64,000 nucleotides of DNA from an uncultured Synechococcus sp. (GCA_937930135.1 CALGVO010000186.1:26446-90445); one strand, 5' to 3'; positions 42,640 through 52,011 are shown, numbered from the stretch's first letter. A program made the numbers and translations. Notes: a model not told the origin generated them from the sequence alone.

Positions 42640-44262
42640 TCAGACGGGTTGGGGCAGGCGGGAGCGCGAGGCGACGGCATCGATCGTTTCGATCAGGCTC
42701 GCACCCGACATGGCGTCGGGTTTGGGCAGATCAAGCAATTGCAGCAGGGTTGGAGCAATGTCAGCGAGACCACCGTTGTCACGCAACTGGATCGCATTCC
42801 CCAGACCGGGCACCTTGCGCCGCTCACCTTCCACCAGAATCACCGGCACCGGATTGGTGGTGTGGGCGGTCCAGGCCTGACCATCAGGGCCCTGCATCAC
42901 TTCAGCGTTGCCATGGTCGGCGGTGATCAGCATCGTGCCACCCATGCGGCCTACCGCGTCCAGCAGGCGGCCGATGCAGTGATCCACTTCCTGGATCGCT
43001 TCGGTGGCTGCGGCCATCACCCCGGTGTGACCCACCATGTCGGGGTTGGCATAGTTGATCACGATCAGGGAATAGATCCCCTTCTCGATGGCGGCAATGC
43101 AGCTGTCGGTGAGACTGGCCGCGGCCATGGCGGGAGCTTGATCGTAGGTGGCCACCCGCGGTGAAGGCACCAGGTGACGATCTTCCCCGTCCAGCGGTTG
43201 CTCGATCCCACCGTTCATGAAGTAGGTGACGTGAGGATATTTTTCCGTTTCTGCTGTGCGGTATTGCTTCAGACCGTGCTCCGCCACCACCTGACCGAGC
43301 AGCTGATCGAGTGATTCCGGCGGGAAGGCCACAGCCACTGGCAAATCGGCTTCGTATTGGGTGAACGTCACCACGTTCAGCCTGGGGTGATGCCCGCGCT
43401 CAAAGCCATCAAAGTGCTCGAGACAGAGCGCCTGAACCAGTTGACGGGCCCGGTCGGGGCGGAAGTTGAACATCACCAGTCCATCCCCATCGCACAGGAA
43501 CCGATTGTTCAGACGCACCGGTTCGAGGAATTCATCTGTGGTGCCCTGGGAATAGCTCGCTGCCACCGCTTCGGCGGCGCTCAGGCCGCTGCTGGGGAGC
43601 GTGGGATCGGTGAGCAGGGCATGGGCCTTGCTGGTGCGCTCCCAGCGATGATCCCGATCCATGGCCCAGTAGCGACCGCAGAGACTGGCCAGTTCGCCCA
43701 CGCCGCTGGAGTGGATGGCCTCCTCCACCTGGCGGATGTAGCGGGGCGCACTGTCGGTGGGGGTGTCGCGACCGTCGGTGATCGCATGAATGGCCACGCG
43801 CTCCAATCCTTCGGCGGCGGCCCAGCGCAGCAGGCCGCAGAGGTGATCCACGTGGCTGTGAACGCCTCCATCGGAGCAGAGCCCGAGCAGATGGAGCGTG
43901 CCGCCGCTCCGATGCAGGTCTGCGGCCAGCTCCCGCAGAGCCTCTCGCTCCCCCAGTTGACCGTCGCGCACGGTTTGGCTGATGCGCACCAGCTCCTGGC
44001 GGATGATCCGGCCGGCTCCGATCGTGAGGTGGCCCACCTCCGAGTTCCCCATCTGCCCATCCGGGAGACCGACATGGGCGCCGCTGGCTTCGATCAGAGC
44101 GTGGGGATAGGCGTGCCACAGAGCATCCATCACCGGTGTCTGCGCGCTGCGGATCGCGTTGTGATCCGATCCTTCCCGATATCCCCAACCGTCAAGAATG
44201 GTCAGCACAACAGGGGCGATGCCGCCTGAGTGACGAAAGCTCTTCTCACTGGTGTTCGGCAC
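42640..44262 (-). CDS. gpmI: 2,3-bisphosphoglycerate-independent phosphoglycerate mutase
   Basis: 540 residues if begun at the GTG at 44262, which has GGAG five bases upstream and gives the usual length; the frame stays open to 44349. The metal/phosphatase site [13 protein letters not shown], the catalytic Ser74 in [11 protein letters not shown], and the late metal motif TADHGNAE are present. It interconverts 3- and 2-phosphoglycerate with two Mn ions. It is co-directional with secG, and divergent from pyrR. Confidence 0.95.
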   Translation of the reverse strand: MPNTSEKSFRHSGGIAPVVLTILDGWGYREGSDHNAIRSAQTPVMDALWHAYPHALIEASGAHVGLPDGQMGNSEVGHLTIGAGRIIRQELVRISQTVRDGQLGEREALRELAADLHRSGGTLHLLGLCSDGGVHSHVDHLCGLLRWAAAEGLERVAIHAITDGRDTPTDSAPRYIRQVEEAIHSSGVGELASLCGRYWAMDRDHRWERTSKAHALLTDPTLPSSGLSAAEAVAASYSQGTTDEFLEPVRLNNRFLCDGDGLVMFNFRPDRARQLVQALCLEHFDGFERGHHPRLNVVTFTQYEADLPVAVAFPPESLDQLLGQVVAEHGLKQYRTAETEKYPHVTYFMNGGIEQPLDGEDRHLVPSPRVATYDQAPAMAAASLTDSCIAAIEKGIYSLIVINYANPDMVGHTGVMAAATEAIQEVDHCIGRLLDAVGRMGGTMLITADHGNAEVMQGPDGQAWTAHTTNPVPVILVEGERRKVPGLGNAIQLRDNGGLADIAPTLLQLLDLPKPDAMSGASLIETIDAVASRSRLPQPV

Positions 44263-44406
44263 GTTCACTCCGCAACGATCAGTTCTTAAGGGCTTCTCCA
44301 TATTCAAGTTACCGCGAGGCCTATCCTCATGAGCCTGGAAACCTGGCATGCGTCAGCTTTCGCCCATGCCTCGGCCATACACTGAGCGCCAACCGAGCGG
44401 TTAAAA

Positions 44407-44976
44407 ATGGCCGGTTCTGTTGAATCTGAACGGATTGAGATTCTCTCGGCCCATGAGCTGGCGCGCACGCTGGCCCGCCTGTCATCGCAAGTGCTGGAAG
44501 CGGTCGACAGCATCGATGATCTGTTGTTGCTCGGCATCCCCACCCGTGGTGTTCATCTCTCAAAGGTTCTGGCCCGGCAGCTGGAGGATCTGACGGGCCG
44601 CACCATGGCCCAGGGCACGCTGGATCCCACCTTTCACCGCGATGATCTCGATCGGGTTGGCACCCGTCTGGTGCAGGCCACCGATCTACCGATCAGCGTC
44701 GAGGGCCGCACGGTGGTGCTCGTGGACGATGTGATCTTCACGGGTCGCACGGTGCGAGCTGCTCTGGAAGCAATCCAGACCTGGGGTCGGCCGTGTCGCG
44801 TGCTGCTGCTGGTGATGGTGGATCGCGGCCATCGTGAGCTCCCAATCCAACCCGATTTCTGTGGACGGGTTGTGCCGACGCGACGCACGGAAACGATTGA
44901 GCTGCGCTTGCTCGACCTCGATGGAGAAGAAGGTGTGTATCTACGACGCGACGAATCGGTCAGTTCAGCGCGGTGA
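44407..44976 (+). CDS. pyrR: PyrR bifunctional regulator/uracil phosphoribosyltransferase
   Basis: 189 residues. The PRPP-binding loop is VVLVDDVIFTGRTVRAALEA near 101-120, and LLLGIPTRGVHLSKVL lies in the hood region. In Bacillus PyrR binds pyr mRNA to attenuate transcription and also has weak UPRTase activity; here no pyr operon or attenuator is adjacent, so regulation cannot be assumed. It overlaps convergent ftrV by 17 bases. Confidence 0.93.
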   Translation: MAGSVESERIEILSAHELARTLARLSSQVLEAVDSIDDLLLLGIPTRGVHLSKVLARQLEDLTGRTMAQGTLDPTFHRDDLDRVGTRLVQATDLPISVEGRTVVLVDDVIFTGRTVRAALEAIQTWGRPCRVLLLVMVDRGHRELPIQPDFCGRVVPTRRTETIELRLLDLDGEEGVYLRRDESVSSAR

Positions 44977-45181
44977 GTTCGTCTTCCCGGAAGTGGGCCT
45001 TGTAGCGCCCGAAGGCCACCACCACCGGCAGGGTGGGGCTGATCGGGCGGCCCTTCCATTCACCGAGCAGGCTCACTACCTCACCTTCCTGACCCTGCAG
45101 ATCGAAGCCCTCACCGCGGTGCTGGGGGTGGTTGTAGACCACGACGGTGGTTGAGACCGTCACTTTGTCTCCCGCTTGCAT
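44960..45181 (-). CDS. ftrV: ferredoxin-thioredoxin reductase variable chain
   Basis: 73 residues from the ATG at 45181 (MQAGDKVTVSTTVVVYNHPQ); a start 12 codons earlier is possible. The small SH3-like barrel ends with VVAFGRYKAHFREDELTAL, the family signature. FtrV pairs with the Fe-S catalytic chain FtrC to pass electrons from ferredoxin to thioredoxin, linking light to redox control of enzymes. FtrC is not in this window; petF is. Confidence 0.93.
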   Translation of the reverse strand: MQAGDKVTVSTTVVVYNHPQHRGEGFDLQGQEGEVVSLLGEWKGRPISPTLPVVVAFGRYKAHFREDELTALN

Positions 45182-45236
45182 GGGCCCGTCGTCGCTGGGG
45201 CGCATTGTGTCATGCACCGGGTGGCCTCTGCCCTGA

Positions 45237-46079
45237 TCAGGGCCTGCGGCAGAGGCTTTCCGGCCCGTCCTCGATCACCGTGCCACCCACATCGGCGCAG
45301 CCCGAGATGAAGGCCTGCCAGGGATCCATGCCCATGCGAATGCGTTGTTGCACGGCAGCGTCGAGTTCCGCCTGGGGAACGGTGTGGGCCGGCAGCTCAC
45401 CGTGGCTGTGGTGCTCCTCCCGATCGCGGAGCGCATCGATCGCCGCTTCCACCTTGGTTCTCTCGGGAAGGGCTTTGCGCTGCCACCAGGGATGGTCGAG
45501 CTGATTGAGCAGCGAAAGGGCTTCCCACCATTTCTGGTCTTGCACCATCTTCTTCAACCGCTCGTGGTTGAGGCGGTTGCGGTTCCAGGTTTCCCTCAGG
45601 CTGTCGCTGAGGCGCGTGCCGGGGCGACCATCCCCTTGCTCGACCGGTTGGAGCAGGGTGATGGCGGCATCGAGATCGCCTTCCCGGAAGCGAAGAAGCG
45701 CCTGATTGCGGAGTTGATCGCGCCAACGCATCAGACGTTGGCGATCCTGTTGTTGTTCGCTGCTGCTGCCGATCGCCGAAGTCACCAGCTGTTCCTGGAG
45801 TCGCAGGGCTTGCGATCGGTCGCCTTGCTCCCAGGCCAGTTCGGCCTGGCGGCGGCGACAGGTCGCCTGTTCGCTCGGAGCTTTCTGGCCCAGCCAGCGC
45901 AGCGCGGCAAGCTGTTCGCTGTAACGGAGGCAGGCCTCCAGATCGCCCCGCTGGGCGGCGTCACGCAGACGTAGGGGGAGTTGCTGCTCCCACCAGTAGG
46001 CGACACCACACAGCAGGGCGACACCTCCCAGGGTCAGCCCGAGCCAGTAACGGGGCAGTGTGTGGCGGCGCAGCGCCAA
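45237..46079 (-). CDS. membrane-anchored helical-repeat protein, function unknown
   Basis: 280 residues. An N-terminal membrane anchor (YWLGLTLGGVALLCGVAYWW, about 11-30) is followed by helical, TPR-like segments rich in Leu, Gln and Arg (AAQRGDLEACLRYSEQLAA, ALLRFREGDLDAAITLLQ). The C-terminus has two cysteines (GCADVGGTVIEDGPESLC) that could form a disulfide. Length and topology suggest a periplasmic or lumenal scaffold. No named family is recognised. It lies downstream of the Hsp70-like gene on the same strand, about 100 bases away. Confidence 0.7.
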   Translation of the reverse strand: MALRRHTLPRYWLGLTLGGVALLCGVAYWWEQQLPLRLRDAAQRGDLEACLRYSEQLAALRWLGQKAPSEQATCRRRQAELAWEQGDRSQALRLQEQLVTSAIGSSSEQQQDRQRLMRWRDQLRNQALLRFREGDLDAAITLLQPVEQGDGRPGTRLSDSLRETWNRNRLNHERLKKMVQDQKWWEALSLLNQLDHPWWQRKALPERTKVEAAIDALRDREEHHSHGELPAHTVPQAELDAAVQQRIRMGMDPWQAFISGCADVGGTVIEDGPESLCRRP

Positions 46080-46182
46080 GGTGATCAGGCGGAATCAATA
46101 TCTTTCTATGTAGAGGCGCATTGGTTCTGATCGCGCTGTGGACGGACACCTCACCGCACGGTCGCCTCGCCCTACGGTCGCC

Positions 46183-47817
46183 TCACCTCACGGTGCCGAG
46201 GACGAGAGAAGGCAGAGCCTTGCCGTTGCGGAGATCCTCGATCTCCACGCGCAGTCGGGATGCATCGTCGAGAGACCAACGCAGTCGCAGGCAGTCTTCG
46301 CCAGCTTTCCCCGCGGGCTGGAGCGGCACGGCGACAGGGTCGCCATCCCAGGCACGGATGCGGGGCGCGCGGTCACTGGACTGCAGGGTCGGCAGGCCAT
46401 GGCGGAACACCACGTCGTGGTGTCCGACCACCTCGGGTTCCCCCAGCACCAGCTCCACCTGCCTCTGGTCGTCGCGTCCTGCGGCGAGGACGATCTCCAG
46501 GGACGTGGTGGTGGGCCAGGTCTGTCCAGCCATGAACAGCGGGTGCCAATGATGGCGGTTGCTGCGTCGGTCCCAGCAGCGCAGGGAAACACCGTGACGC
46601 AGCACGTCTCGGATCTCAACCCCAGGGGTCAGGGCCAGCGCACCACGGGCGACTGCCTCCACCGGGGCGGGAGTGAGCAGGGGAACGGGCCTGGTGCGAC
46701 GTTCCAGCCAATCGCGCAGCAGGGGCAGTCGAGCGCCGCCTCCAACCGCCATCACTCCCTGAAGGTCCTCCAGATTCACCCCGTGGCGGCGGCCGCCGGC
46801 GAGGGTCTGCTCCAGCAGATCATCCAGGGCTTCAACCAGGCCGCGCTCATGGAGCAAACGGTTCAGCTCCTCTCGGTTCAGTCGCAGCTCATAGGGCGTT
46901 GCAGCATCGCCGGCGATGGCGAGTTCCGTGATGGTGGTTTGCGCATCGAGGTCAGGATCACTCAGGCGGCATTTCAGCCGCTCCGCCGCATTGAGCAGGG
47001 CCATTGGCAACACGCCCTCAGCGGTAGGGCTTGCGTCGGTGAGGTGATCGAGGATCCAGTGGTCCAGATCCCTGCCGCCCAGGCGCAAGCCTGCTTTTCC
47101 CAGCACCTTGGCGCAGCGAAGGGCCTGACGACTGGATCCCAGCATCCGGCTGTTGAAGCGCAGCAGCTGGGCCAGAGGTGCTGCCCGTCCTTCGCCCCCC
47201 TCCAGGGCAACCAACGCCATGTCGATGGTGCTCCCCCCCAGATCCACCACCAGCAGCTTGGAGCCGGGCGGTAATCCCGCTCCGAGGGCCGCCGCCGTCG
47301 GTTCATCCACCAGGGCGATGGCGGCGACGGGCAGCGCCTGACAGGCACGCAGCAACCAGCTGCGATAGCCGCGGTAGTGGTCGATCGGCGCCGTCAGCAC
47401 CAAGCGGTGCACGTTCAGTCGATTCGGCAGGCGACGCCAGATCTCTGCCAGCAACCGTTCGGCGGCCTCCTGCGCCGAGAGGTTGCGGCCGGCTTCGCCT
47501 GGTTCTGGGTTGCTGCCTGCGATCGAGCGTTTGAAATCCTTGAGCAGTTCCGGTCCGTCCCAGGCATTCAGGCCGCTGTCGATCACCTGGCGGCCCACCA
47601 GGGGGTGGGGGTCGTTTCTGTTTCTGAGCCACAACAGGCTGGGAACTTCGCCTGGCGTGCGGCTGATCGGGGGCAGATCGACCGGTTCCAGGTGACTGGA
47701 GCCATCCGCCTGGAAAGCGACCACGGTGGTGGTGCTGCCGAGGTCGATGGCCAGGGAGCCGCTTCGGGGGGAAACCTGAAGGTTTTCTTCGTCCGCCGGG
47801 GGGAGATCCACTGCCAT
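46183..47817 (-). CDS. Hsp70-family (DnaK-like) protein with atypical C-terminus
   Basis: 544 residues, about 90 shorter than DnaK. The actin-type ATPase domain is intact: phosphate-1 SLAIDLGSTTTVVAFQADG, phosphate-2 LLVVDLGGSTIDMALVALE, and adenosine motif GVMAVGGGARLPLLRDWL. The last about 170 residues keep a beta-sandwich look (VSLRCWDRRSNRHHWHPLF) but lack the helical lid and the EEVD-like tail. It may be a specialised chaperone or regulator. It is divergent from the gene at 47857, 39 bases apart. Confidence 0.88.
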   Translation of the reverse strand: MAVDLPPADEENLQVSPRSGSLAIDLGSTTTVVAFQADGSSHLEPVDLPPISRTPGEVPSLLWLRNRNDPHPLVGRQVIDSGLNAWDGPELLKDFKRSIAGSNPEPGEAGRNLSAQEAAERLLAEIWRRLPNRLNVHRLVLTAPIDHYRGYRSWLLRACQALPVAAIALVDEPTAAALGAGLPPGSKLLVVDLGGSTIDMALVALEGGEGRAAPLAQLLRFNSRMLGSSRQALRCAKVLGKAGLRLGGRDLDHWILDHLTDASPTAEGVLPMALLNAAERLKCRLSDPDLDAQTTITELAIAGDAATPYELRLNREELNRLLHERGLVEALDDLLEQTLAGGRRHGVNLEDLQGVMAVGGGARLPLLRDWLERRTRPVPLLTPAPVEAVARGALALTPGVEIRDVLRHGVSLRCWDRRSNRHHWHPLFMAGQTWPTTTSLEIVLAAGRDDQRQVELVLGEPEVVGHHDVVFRHGLPTLQSSDRAPRIRAWDGDPVAVPLQPAGKAGEDCLRLRWSLDDASRLRVEIEDLRNGKALPSLVLGTVR

Positions 47818-47856
47818 GGGCAGGTTGGAGAGGTGGTGAGACTAAAGAGGATCGGT

Positions 47857-48141
47857 ATGGACCGGTTGCAGCGTCTGGTGTTGTCCTTCTACCGCGAGGA
47901 GCCGCTGCTGGAGGCGAAGCTCGAACCGCTGCGGGATTGCAGGATCTCGCGCATCTGGGGCAGTGTTCGGATCGAGTGCCTCAGTGCCAGCCATCTCGAG
48001 GAGATCAGTGGTCTGTTGGAGCTGGTGCGCCGACCCCTGGCGGCCATGGGGCTCGGCCGTCAGATCGTGCTGAGGGTGCCGGGATCGCTGCAGCGCAGCT
48101 ACCCCATGCACGTTCCCTTTCACAGCGACCTGCTCAATTAA
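47857..48141 (+). CDS. conserved hypothetical protein (94 aa)
   Basis: From ATG 47857, preceded by AGAGG at a good distance. The product MDRLQRLVLSFYREEPLLEA continues with KLEPLRDCRISRIWGSVRIE and ends SYPMHVPFHSDLLN; it is a small soluble alpha/beta protein without membrane spans. The open frame extends far upstream but overlaps the Hsp70 gene in antisense and is not credible. I do not recognise the family; it is near rpoZ on the same strand. Confidence 0.7.
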   Translation: MDRLQRLVLSFYREEPLLEAKLEPLRDCRISRIWGSVRIECLSASHLEEISGLLELVRRPLAAMGLGRQIVLRVPGSLQRSYPMHVPFHSDLLN

Positions 48142-48174
48142 GGTGATGGATCAAGCTTCGGTTAATCGCGCGTG

Positions 48175-48399
48175 ATGAGTGCCGGTGTCAGTGCCCAGGA
48201 TCTCGCCAAACGAGGCGAAAGTCTGATCCGCCAGTCGAGTAATCGCTACCTCACCACGGTACGGATTGCCTTCCGCGCCAAGCAGCGGCGCTTCGACGAT
48301 TTCGATGGCTTGTTGGAGGAATCCAGTGTCAAGCCGGTCCAACGGGCCATTGTTGAACTCAGCGACGAGCAGGACCAACCTGACCTTCTGCCTGGATGA
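48175..48399 (+). CDS. rpoZ: RNA polymerase omega subunit
   Basis: 74 residues from ATG 48175; a GTG immediately before (48172) is an alternative. [19 protein letters not shown] and [20 protein letters not shown] match cyanobacterial omega. Omega helps fold and hold the split beta' subunit and influences sigma factor use in cyanobacteria. Its stop overlaps the start of the DUF1818 gene (ATGA). Confidence 0.93.
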   Translation: MSAGVSAQDLAKRGESLIRQSSNRYLTTVRIAFRAKQRRFDDFDGLLEESSVKPVQRAIVELSDEQDQPDLLPG

Positions 48400-48776
48400 T
48401 TCAGCGCGAGGGTCCCGGTTGGCGCCTGGCTTGGGATCCTGCCCGCTGCCGCTATCCCGTCTTGATTGGTGGTGAGGGATGGGCCTTTGAGTTGACTGGA
48501 GACGAGTGGCGAGAGCTTGTCTCCCTGATCACCGCCTTGATGGAGCAGCATCGCGCGCTGATCGATCAGTTGATGGCTGAAGAGGCTTTGAGTCTGGAGT
48601 TGGAGCGCTTGCCCTGGTGGGGGTGTCTCGATGGTGATCGCGATCAATGGGATCTGCGGGTGGTTCTGCAGGGCGACGCCCTGGAGGAACGGGGCGTGGA
48701 AGGGCATTGGCCGGCTCCCGCAGCTCAGGCGATGGCGGCAGCGGTGAGAACGCTCTGGGATTCCCCGCCTTCATAA
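48396..48776 (+). CDS. DUF1818 family protein
   Basis: 126 residues, ATG overlapping the rpoZ stop. The sequence [20 protein letters not shown] and [18 protein letters not shown], with later [19 protein letters not shown], fits the cyanobacterial and plant DUF1818 fold. Function unknown. It is translationally coupled to rpoZ. About 308 bases of apparently non-coding sequence follow. Confidence 0.85.
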   Translation: MIQREGPGWRLAWDPARCRYPVLIGGEGWAFELTGDEWRELVSLITALMEQHRALIDQLMAEEALSLELERLPWWGCLDGDRDQWDLRVVLQGDALEERGVEGHWPAPAAQAMAAAVRTLWDSPPS

Positions 48777-48804
48777 GCCCTGCTGATCATTTTCTTGGCT
48801 TTGT

Positions 48805-49059
48805 TTTTCCACGGTCGGCCGCGTGGTCTTGAGGGGTTTTTCCACAGGCTTTTGCGTGGCATGACGCGCCTGGGCCTCGGTTGTGGAAAAGTTGGCTTTC
48901 TGGTCCTGGCTCCCTTGACGGGCGGCGCGAGGCGACTTGTCTCGGCCTGTTCACCGCAACACAGGCCAGGAAAGGGCTTTGTGTCTGGAGTCTTATCGGG
49001 AGAACCGCTTGGAAGGGCGTCAAATTCGCCGCTTGACGTTGCCCTCAGGGTGTGGAGAA
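48805..49059. promoter_or_regulatory. cluster of DnaA-box-like sites in a non-coding gap
   Basis: The gap 48777-49084 has no convincing gene. It contains two perfect copies of TTTTCCACA, the form of the DnaA box reported for cyanobacteria: 48838-48846 on plus and 48882-48890 on minus. Two single-mismatch copies lie at 48805-48813 (plus, TTTTCCACG) and 49051-49059 (minus, TTCTCCACA). Four sites within 255 bases exceeds chance at this GC content. Whether this is an origin-type, titration or regulatory locus is unknown. Confidence 0.5.
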
Positions 49060-49084
49060 CTGGTGAGCGTTTGAGGGGTCTGGG

Positions 49085-49414
49085 ATGCGGTCAGTGCACG
49101 ACATGGGGGTGTTGAACACAGGCGATGTTGCGGAAGCTGGGGCGCCTGTGTCGGTTGGGCTGCCCTCAGGCCATCGAGCTCCCGCCCCCCAGGTGGCTGA
49201 AACCGCGACCGTGAGTTTTCAGACCGAGCTTCCCGAACCGCTCCAGCAGGCCATGCGTCGTTTCATCGAGCGACACCCCAACTGGGACCACTACCGCCTT
49301 GTGCAGGCCGCACTGGCTGGCTTTCTGGTGCAAAACGGGGTCAGCTCCAGGTCGATCACCCGTCTCTATGTGGGCAATCTGTTTTGTCGCCAGTCCTTGC
49401 TTCAGGACGCCTGA
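49085..49414 (+). CDS. DUF2811 family protein
   Basis: 109 residues from ATG 49085, but the conserved part starts near residue 43: VSFQTELPEPLQQAMRRFIE then HPNWDHYRLVQAALAGFLVQ and SRSITRLYVGNLF, typical of the cyanobacterial DUF2811 family. A GTG at 49211 would start exactly at the conserved part. ATG 49103 is another option. Function unknown. It overlaps the convergent membrane-protein gene by 13 bases. Confidence 0.82.
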   Translation: MRSVHDMGVLNTGDVAEAGAPVSVGLPSGHRAPAPQVAETATVSFQTELPEPLQQAMRRFIERHPNWDHYRLVQAALAGFLVQNGVSSRSITRLYVGNLFCRQSLLQDA

Positions 49415-50115
49415 GTCCGGCAGCTGGCCATCAGAACCAAGGCGCTCAAGGGGAGGCTGATGAGCAGCCCGAGGCAGGCACCCATCAGTCCCACGGCATT
49501 GAGTCCGAGAAGAAGGCCGATCAGGGCCAGCACCTTGAGGCGGTTGCCATTCACCAGGCGCCTGCTGTGCTCCATGGCGGCCAAAGGTCGATGACGGTGG
49601 TGCACCAGCAACGGGAAGGCCAGCAGCTGCCCGGCTGTCCACCCGCTCAGAGCAAGGCCGCCAGCGAGCAGCGCCGCTCCAGTTAACACGCCGCTATGGG
49701 CGATCAAGAGGGCGTTCAGTAGCTTCAGGACCATCAGTCCGCCGGCCAGGATCAGCAGCTCGAGAAGCAGCAGTGCCACGCCCTGACGCCAGAGCCACAG
49801 CCTTGTGATGGGTTGAGGAAGGTTGTTGCCTTCTGGAGTGGCTCCTGACCCTGGGAGCAGGTGATCCGCCAGCTGCAGCAACGCCATGGCGGGAGCGATC
49901 GGCAGCAGCAGACTGCAGGCCACGAGCAGGTGGCCCAGGCTCGCGATCAGGGGCCAGCCACTGCGTTGCATGTCGCTGGCCAGCACCCCTGGTCCCATCA
50001 GGGTGATCAGAACCAAGGCCGCAAGGCCCACACAGCGCCAGGGGGCTTTGCCGAATCCGATCCAGGCCCGTGGCAACACCGTGGCGAGCGGAAGGACCTC
50101 CCTTCCGCTGGGCAT
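49402..50115 (-). CDS. polytopic membrane protein, function unknown
   Basis: 237 residues from ATG 50115 (MPSGREVLPLATVLPRAWIG); an earlier TTG at 50139 would overlap the EVE gene. About five or six membrane spans: CVGLAALVLITLMGPGVLA, LLVACSLLLPIAPAMALL, GVALLLLELLILAGGLMV, VLTGAALLAGGLALSGWT, KVLALIGLLLGLNAVGLMG and LGLLISLPLSALVLMA. The loop before the fifth span is basic (HHRHRPLAAMEHSRR). No named family is recognised; possibly a DUF975-like integral membrane protein. Confidence 0.72.
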   Translation of the reverse strand: MPSGREVLPLATVLPRAWIGFGKAPWRCVGLAALVLITLMGPGVLASDMQRSGWPLIASLGHLLVACSLLLPIAPAMALLQLADHLLPGSGATPEGNNLPQPITRLWLWRQGVALLLLELLILAGGLMVLKLLNALLIAHSGVLTGAALLAGGLALSGWTAGQLLAFPLLVHHRHRPLAAMEHSRRLVNGNRLKVLALIGLLLGLNAVGLMGACLGLLISLPLSALVLMASCRTQAS

Positions 50116-50122
50116 CGCGCCG

Positions 50123-50584
50123 TTACTGGAGCTCGCCAAGGCGTTGCAGCAGATCCGAGGCGATCGCTTCGGGCACCGGCAGGATGGAGAGGCGGTTACC
50201 GCGCCGCACCACCGCCAGATCGTCGTCGCTGTAGATGTTGCGCAAGGTCTCCAGGCTCAAGATCGCGCTGAAGACCCCCAGATACCGGAGCTTCACGCAG
50301 TCCCAGCGTGGCGACTCAGGCTTGGAGGCCGGATCGTGATACTTCGAGCTCGGATCGAACTGGCTGGGATCCACCAAGCCAGTCTCCACGACTTCCATCA
50401 GCCCCACGATTCCCGGTGGTTTGCAGTTGGAGTGATAGAAAAAAGCACGATCGCCAACGTTCATGCTGCGCATGAAATTGCGAGCCTGATAATTTCGGAT
50501 GCCATCCCAGAGGGTGGTGCCTTCTTGGGCCAGATCCTCGATGCTGTAAGCATCCGGCTCACTTTTCATCAGCCAGTAGGCCAA
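50123..50584 (-). CDS. EVE domain protein
   Basis: About 153 residues if the TTG at 50584 is used (LAYWLMKSEPDAYSIEDL); the ATG at 50569 would start MKSEPD and lose the first strand. Signature stretches are YWLMKSEPDAYSI, WDGIRNYQARNFMRSM and GDRAFFYHSNCKPPGIVGLM. EVE domains (PUA-like) read modified bases in DNA or RNA. The gene lies between murD and the membrane protein, with 26 bases to murD. Confidence 0.88.
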   Translation of the reverse strand: MAYWLMKSEPDAYSIEDLAQEGTTLWDGIRNYQARNFMRSMNVGDRAFFYHSNCKPPGIVGLMEVVETGLVDPSQFDPSSKYHDPASKPESPRWDCVKLRYLGVFSAILSLETLRNIYSDDDLAVVRRGNRLSILPVPEAIASDLLQRLGELQ

Positions 50585-50610
50585 GGCGATGTCCGTTTCC
50601 TGAGCAGAGG

Positions 50611-52011
50611 TTAGGTGCTCAGCTGCGTGGCAATCAGCGTGCGGAAATGGTCGCCCCGTGCTTCGAAATCGCTGTATTGGTCGAAGCTGGCGCAGGCCGG
50701 CGACAGCAGCAGCGTGCCCGCGTGCAACTGATGGCCGAGTTCGAGTGCGATCGGCACGGCTGCATCCAGGTCGTCGCAGCGTCTGATGTGGCCGGGGTAA
50801 CCGCTGGAGCTGAGCAGGTTGGAGAGTTCCTCGGCGCCACTGCCGTACAGCACAACCGCGCAGCTGCGTTCGCCCATCAGGGTGAGCCATTCGCCCGCCT
50901 CACCTTGTTTGGTCTGGCCTCCGGCGAGCACGACCGCTGGCCTGGGCACGGAGCGAAGTGCCACTACGGCCGCATCGAAATTGGTGGCTTTGCTGTCGTT
51001 GAAGACCTGCATGCCCTTGAGCTCTCCCAGCCGTTCGAGGCGGTGGGGAACCCCCGGGAAGGTGCGCAGGGCCGCGGCGATCACCTCGGGTTCCAGCCCC
51101 GCCTCCAGGGCCGCGGCGGTCACCATCAGCAGGTTCTGGCGGTTGTGATCTCCTGGCATTGCCAGTGCGCTGGCTGGAAACAGGGGGCCCCGGCGCCTGC
51201 AGTGAACAACGCCCTTGGCATCGCACCAGAGATCAGCGGCCGTGGCCCCGTCGCCAGCCCCCTCAGCACTGATCCAGAGGCCGTGGTCCCAGCTCGCCCG
51301 ATGGCTGCGCAGGTCGGAGTCATCGGCATTGAAAATGCGAATCTGCGAGCGTTCGAGCAGCCCCCGTTTAATGGCGCGATAGGCCTCCAGCGTGCCGTGC
51401 CGTTCCAAGTGATCGGGCGTCAGCGTCGTCCAGATGCCGATGCGAGGGGCCACGGTCTCGGCAGCTTCGATCTGATAGCTGCTCATCTCGATCACCAGCC
51501 AATCCGGGGCGGCAGGGGCTTCACCGTTGGCCGCCCCTGCACTCAGGCTCAGGGCCAATTCAGTGGCGGAATGGCCCACGTTGCCCGCCATGGGGGCGTT
51601 CAGCCCGCCTGAGCTGAGCACGTGCTGCAGCAGTTGGGTCACCGTGGTTTTGCCGTTGGTTCCTGTGATGCCGATCCAGGGCGTTCCGTTGAGAGACTGC
51701 CAGGCCAGGGCCATTTCGCCGATCACGGCCACGCCCTGCTGCCGCAAGGCATCAAGGGTGGGGTGATTCCAGTCGATCCCAGGACTCACCACCACGGCCT
51801 CGAGGTCGTTGAGCCATGGCGCGAAACTCGACAGGGTGAGCGGACGACCGAGCTGCACCTCGATCCCCTGATCGATCAGATCTCTGGCTCGCCGGGTCTG
51901 GCTGTCACCTTCAAGCCGTTCCAGCACGGTGACGGTTTTCCCCTGCGCCCGCAGCAACCGTGCCGCTCCGATTCCCGAGCGACCCAGACCCACGACCACG
52001 GTGCGCGTCAT
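50611..52011 (-). CDS. murD: UDP-N-acetylmuramoylalanine--D-glutamate ligase
   Basis: 466 residues. N-terminal Rossmann-like domain TRTVVVGLGRSGIGAARLLR, central ATP-binding GITGTNGKTTVTQLLQHVL, and C-terminal domain with HRLERLGELKGMQVFNDSKA and TNFDAAVVAL. MurD adds D-glutamate to UDP-MurNAc-Ala in peptidoglycan synthesis. It is divergent in position from no gene but follows tRNA-Val on the same strand. Confidence 0.96.
   Translation of the reverse strand: MTRTVVVGLGRSGIGAARLLRAQGKTVTVLERLEGDSQTRRARDLIDQGIEVQLGRPLTLSSFAPWLNDLEAVVVSPGIDWNHPTLDALRQQGVAVIGEMALAWQSLNGTPWIGITGTNGKTTVTQLLQHVLSSGGLNAPMAGNVGHSATELALSLSAGAANGEAPAAPDWLVIEMSSYQIEAAETVAPRIGIWTTLTPDHLERHGTLEAYRAIKRGLLERSQIRIFNADDSDLRSHRASWDHGLWISAEGAGDGATAADLWCDAKGVVHCRRRGPLFPASALAMPGDHNRQNLLMVTAAALEAGLEPEVIAAALRTFPGVPHRLERLGELKGMQVFNDSKATNFDAAVVALRSVPRPAVVLAGGQTKQGEAGEWLTLMGERSCAVVLYGSGAEELSNLLSSSGYPGHIRRCDDLDAAVPIALELGHQLHAGTLLLSPACASFDQYSDFEARGDHFRTLIATQLST

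Noticed and set aside
47377..47856. Long upstream extension of the 94-residue ORF at 47857
   Set aside because: It is antisense to the Hsp70-like gene, whose ATPase motifs are unmistakable; ATG 47857 has a good Shine-Dalgarno.
48795..49115. 106-codon frame from a TTG in the non-coding gap
   Set aside because: No Shine-Dalgarno, rare start, Arg/Gly-rich random-looking translation, and it overlaps the DUF2811 gene start and the DnaA-box-like cluster.
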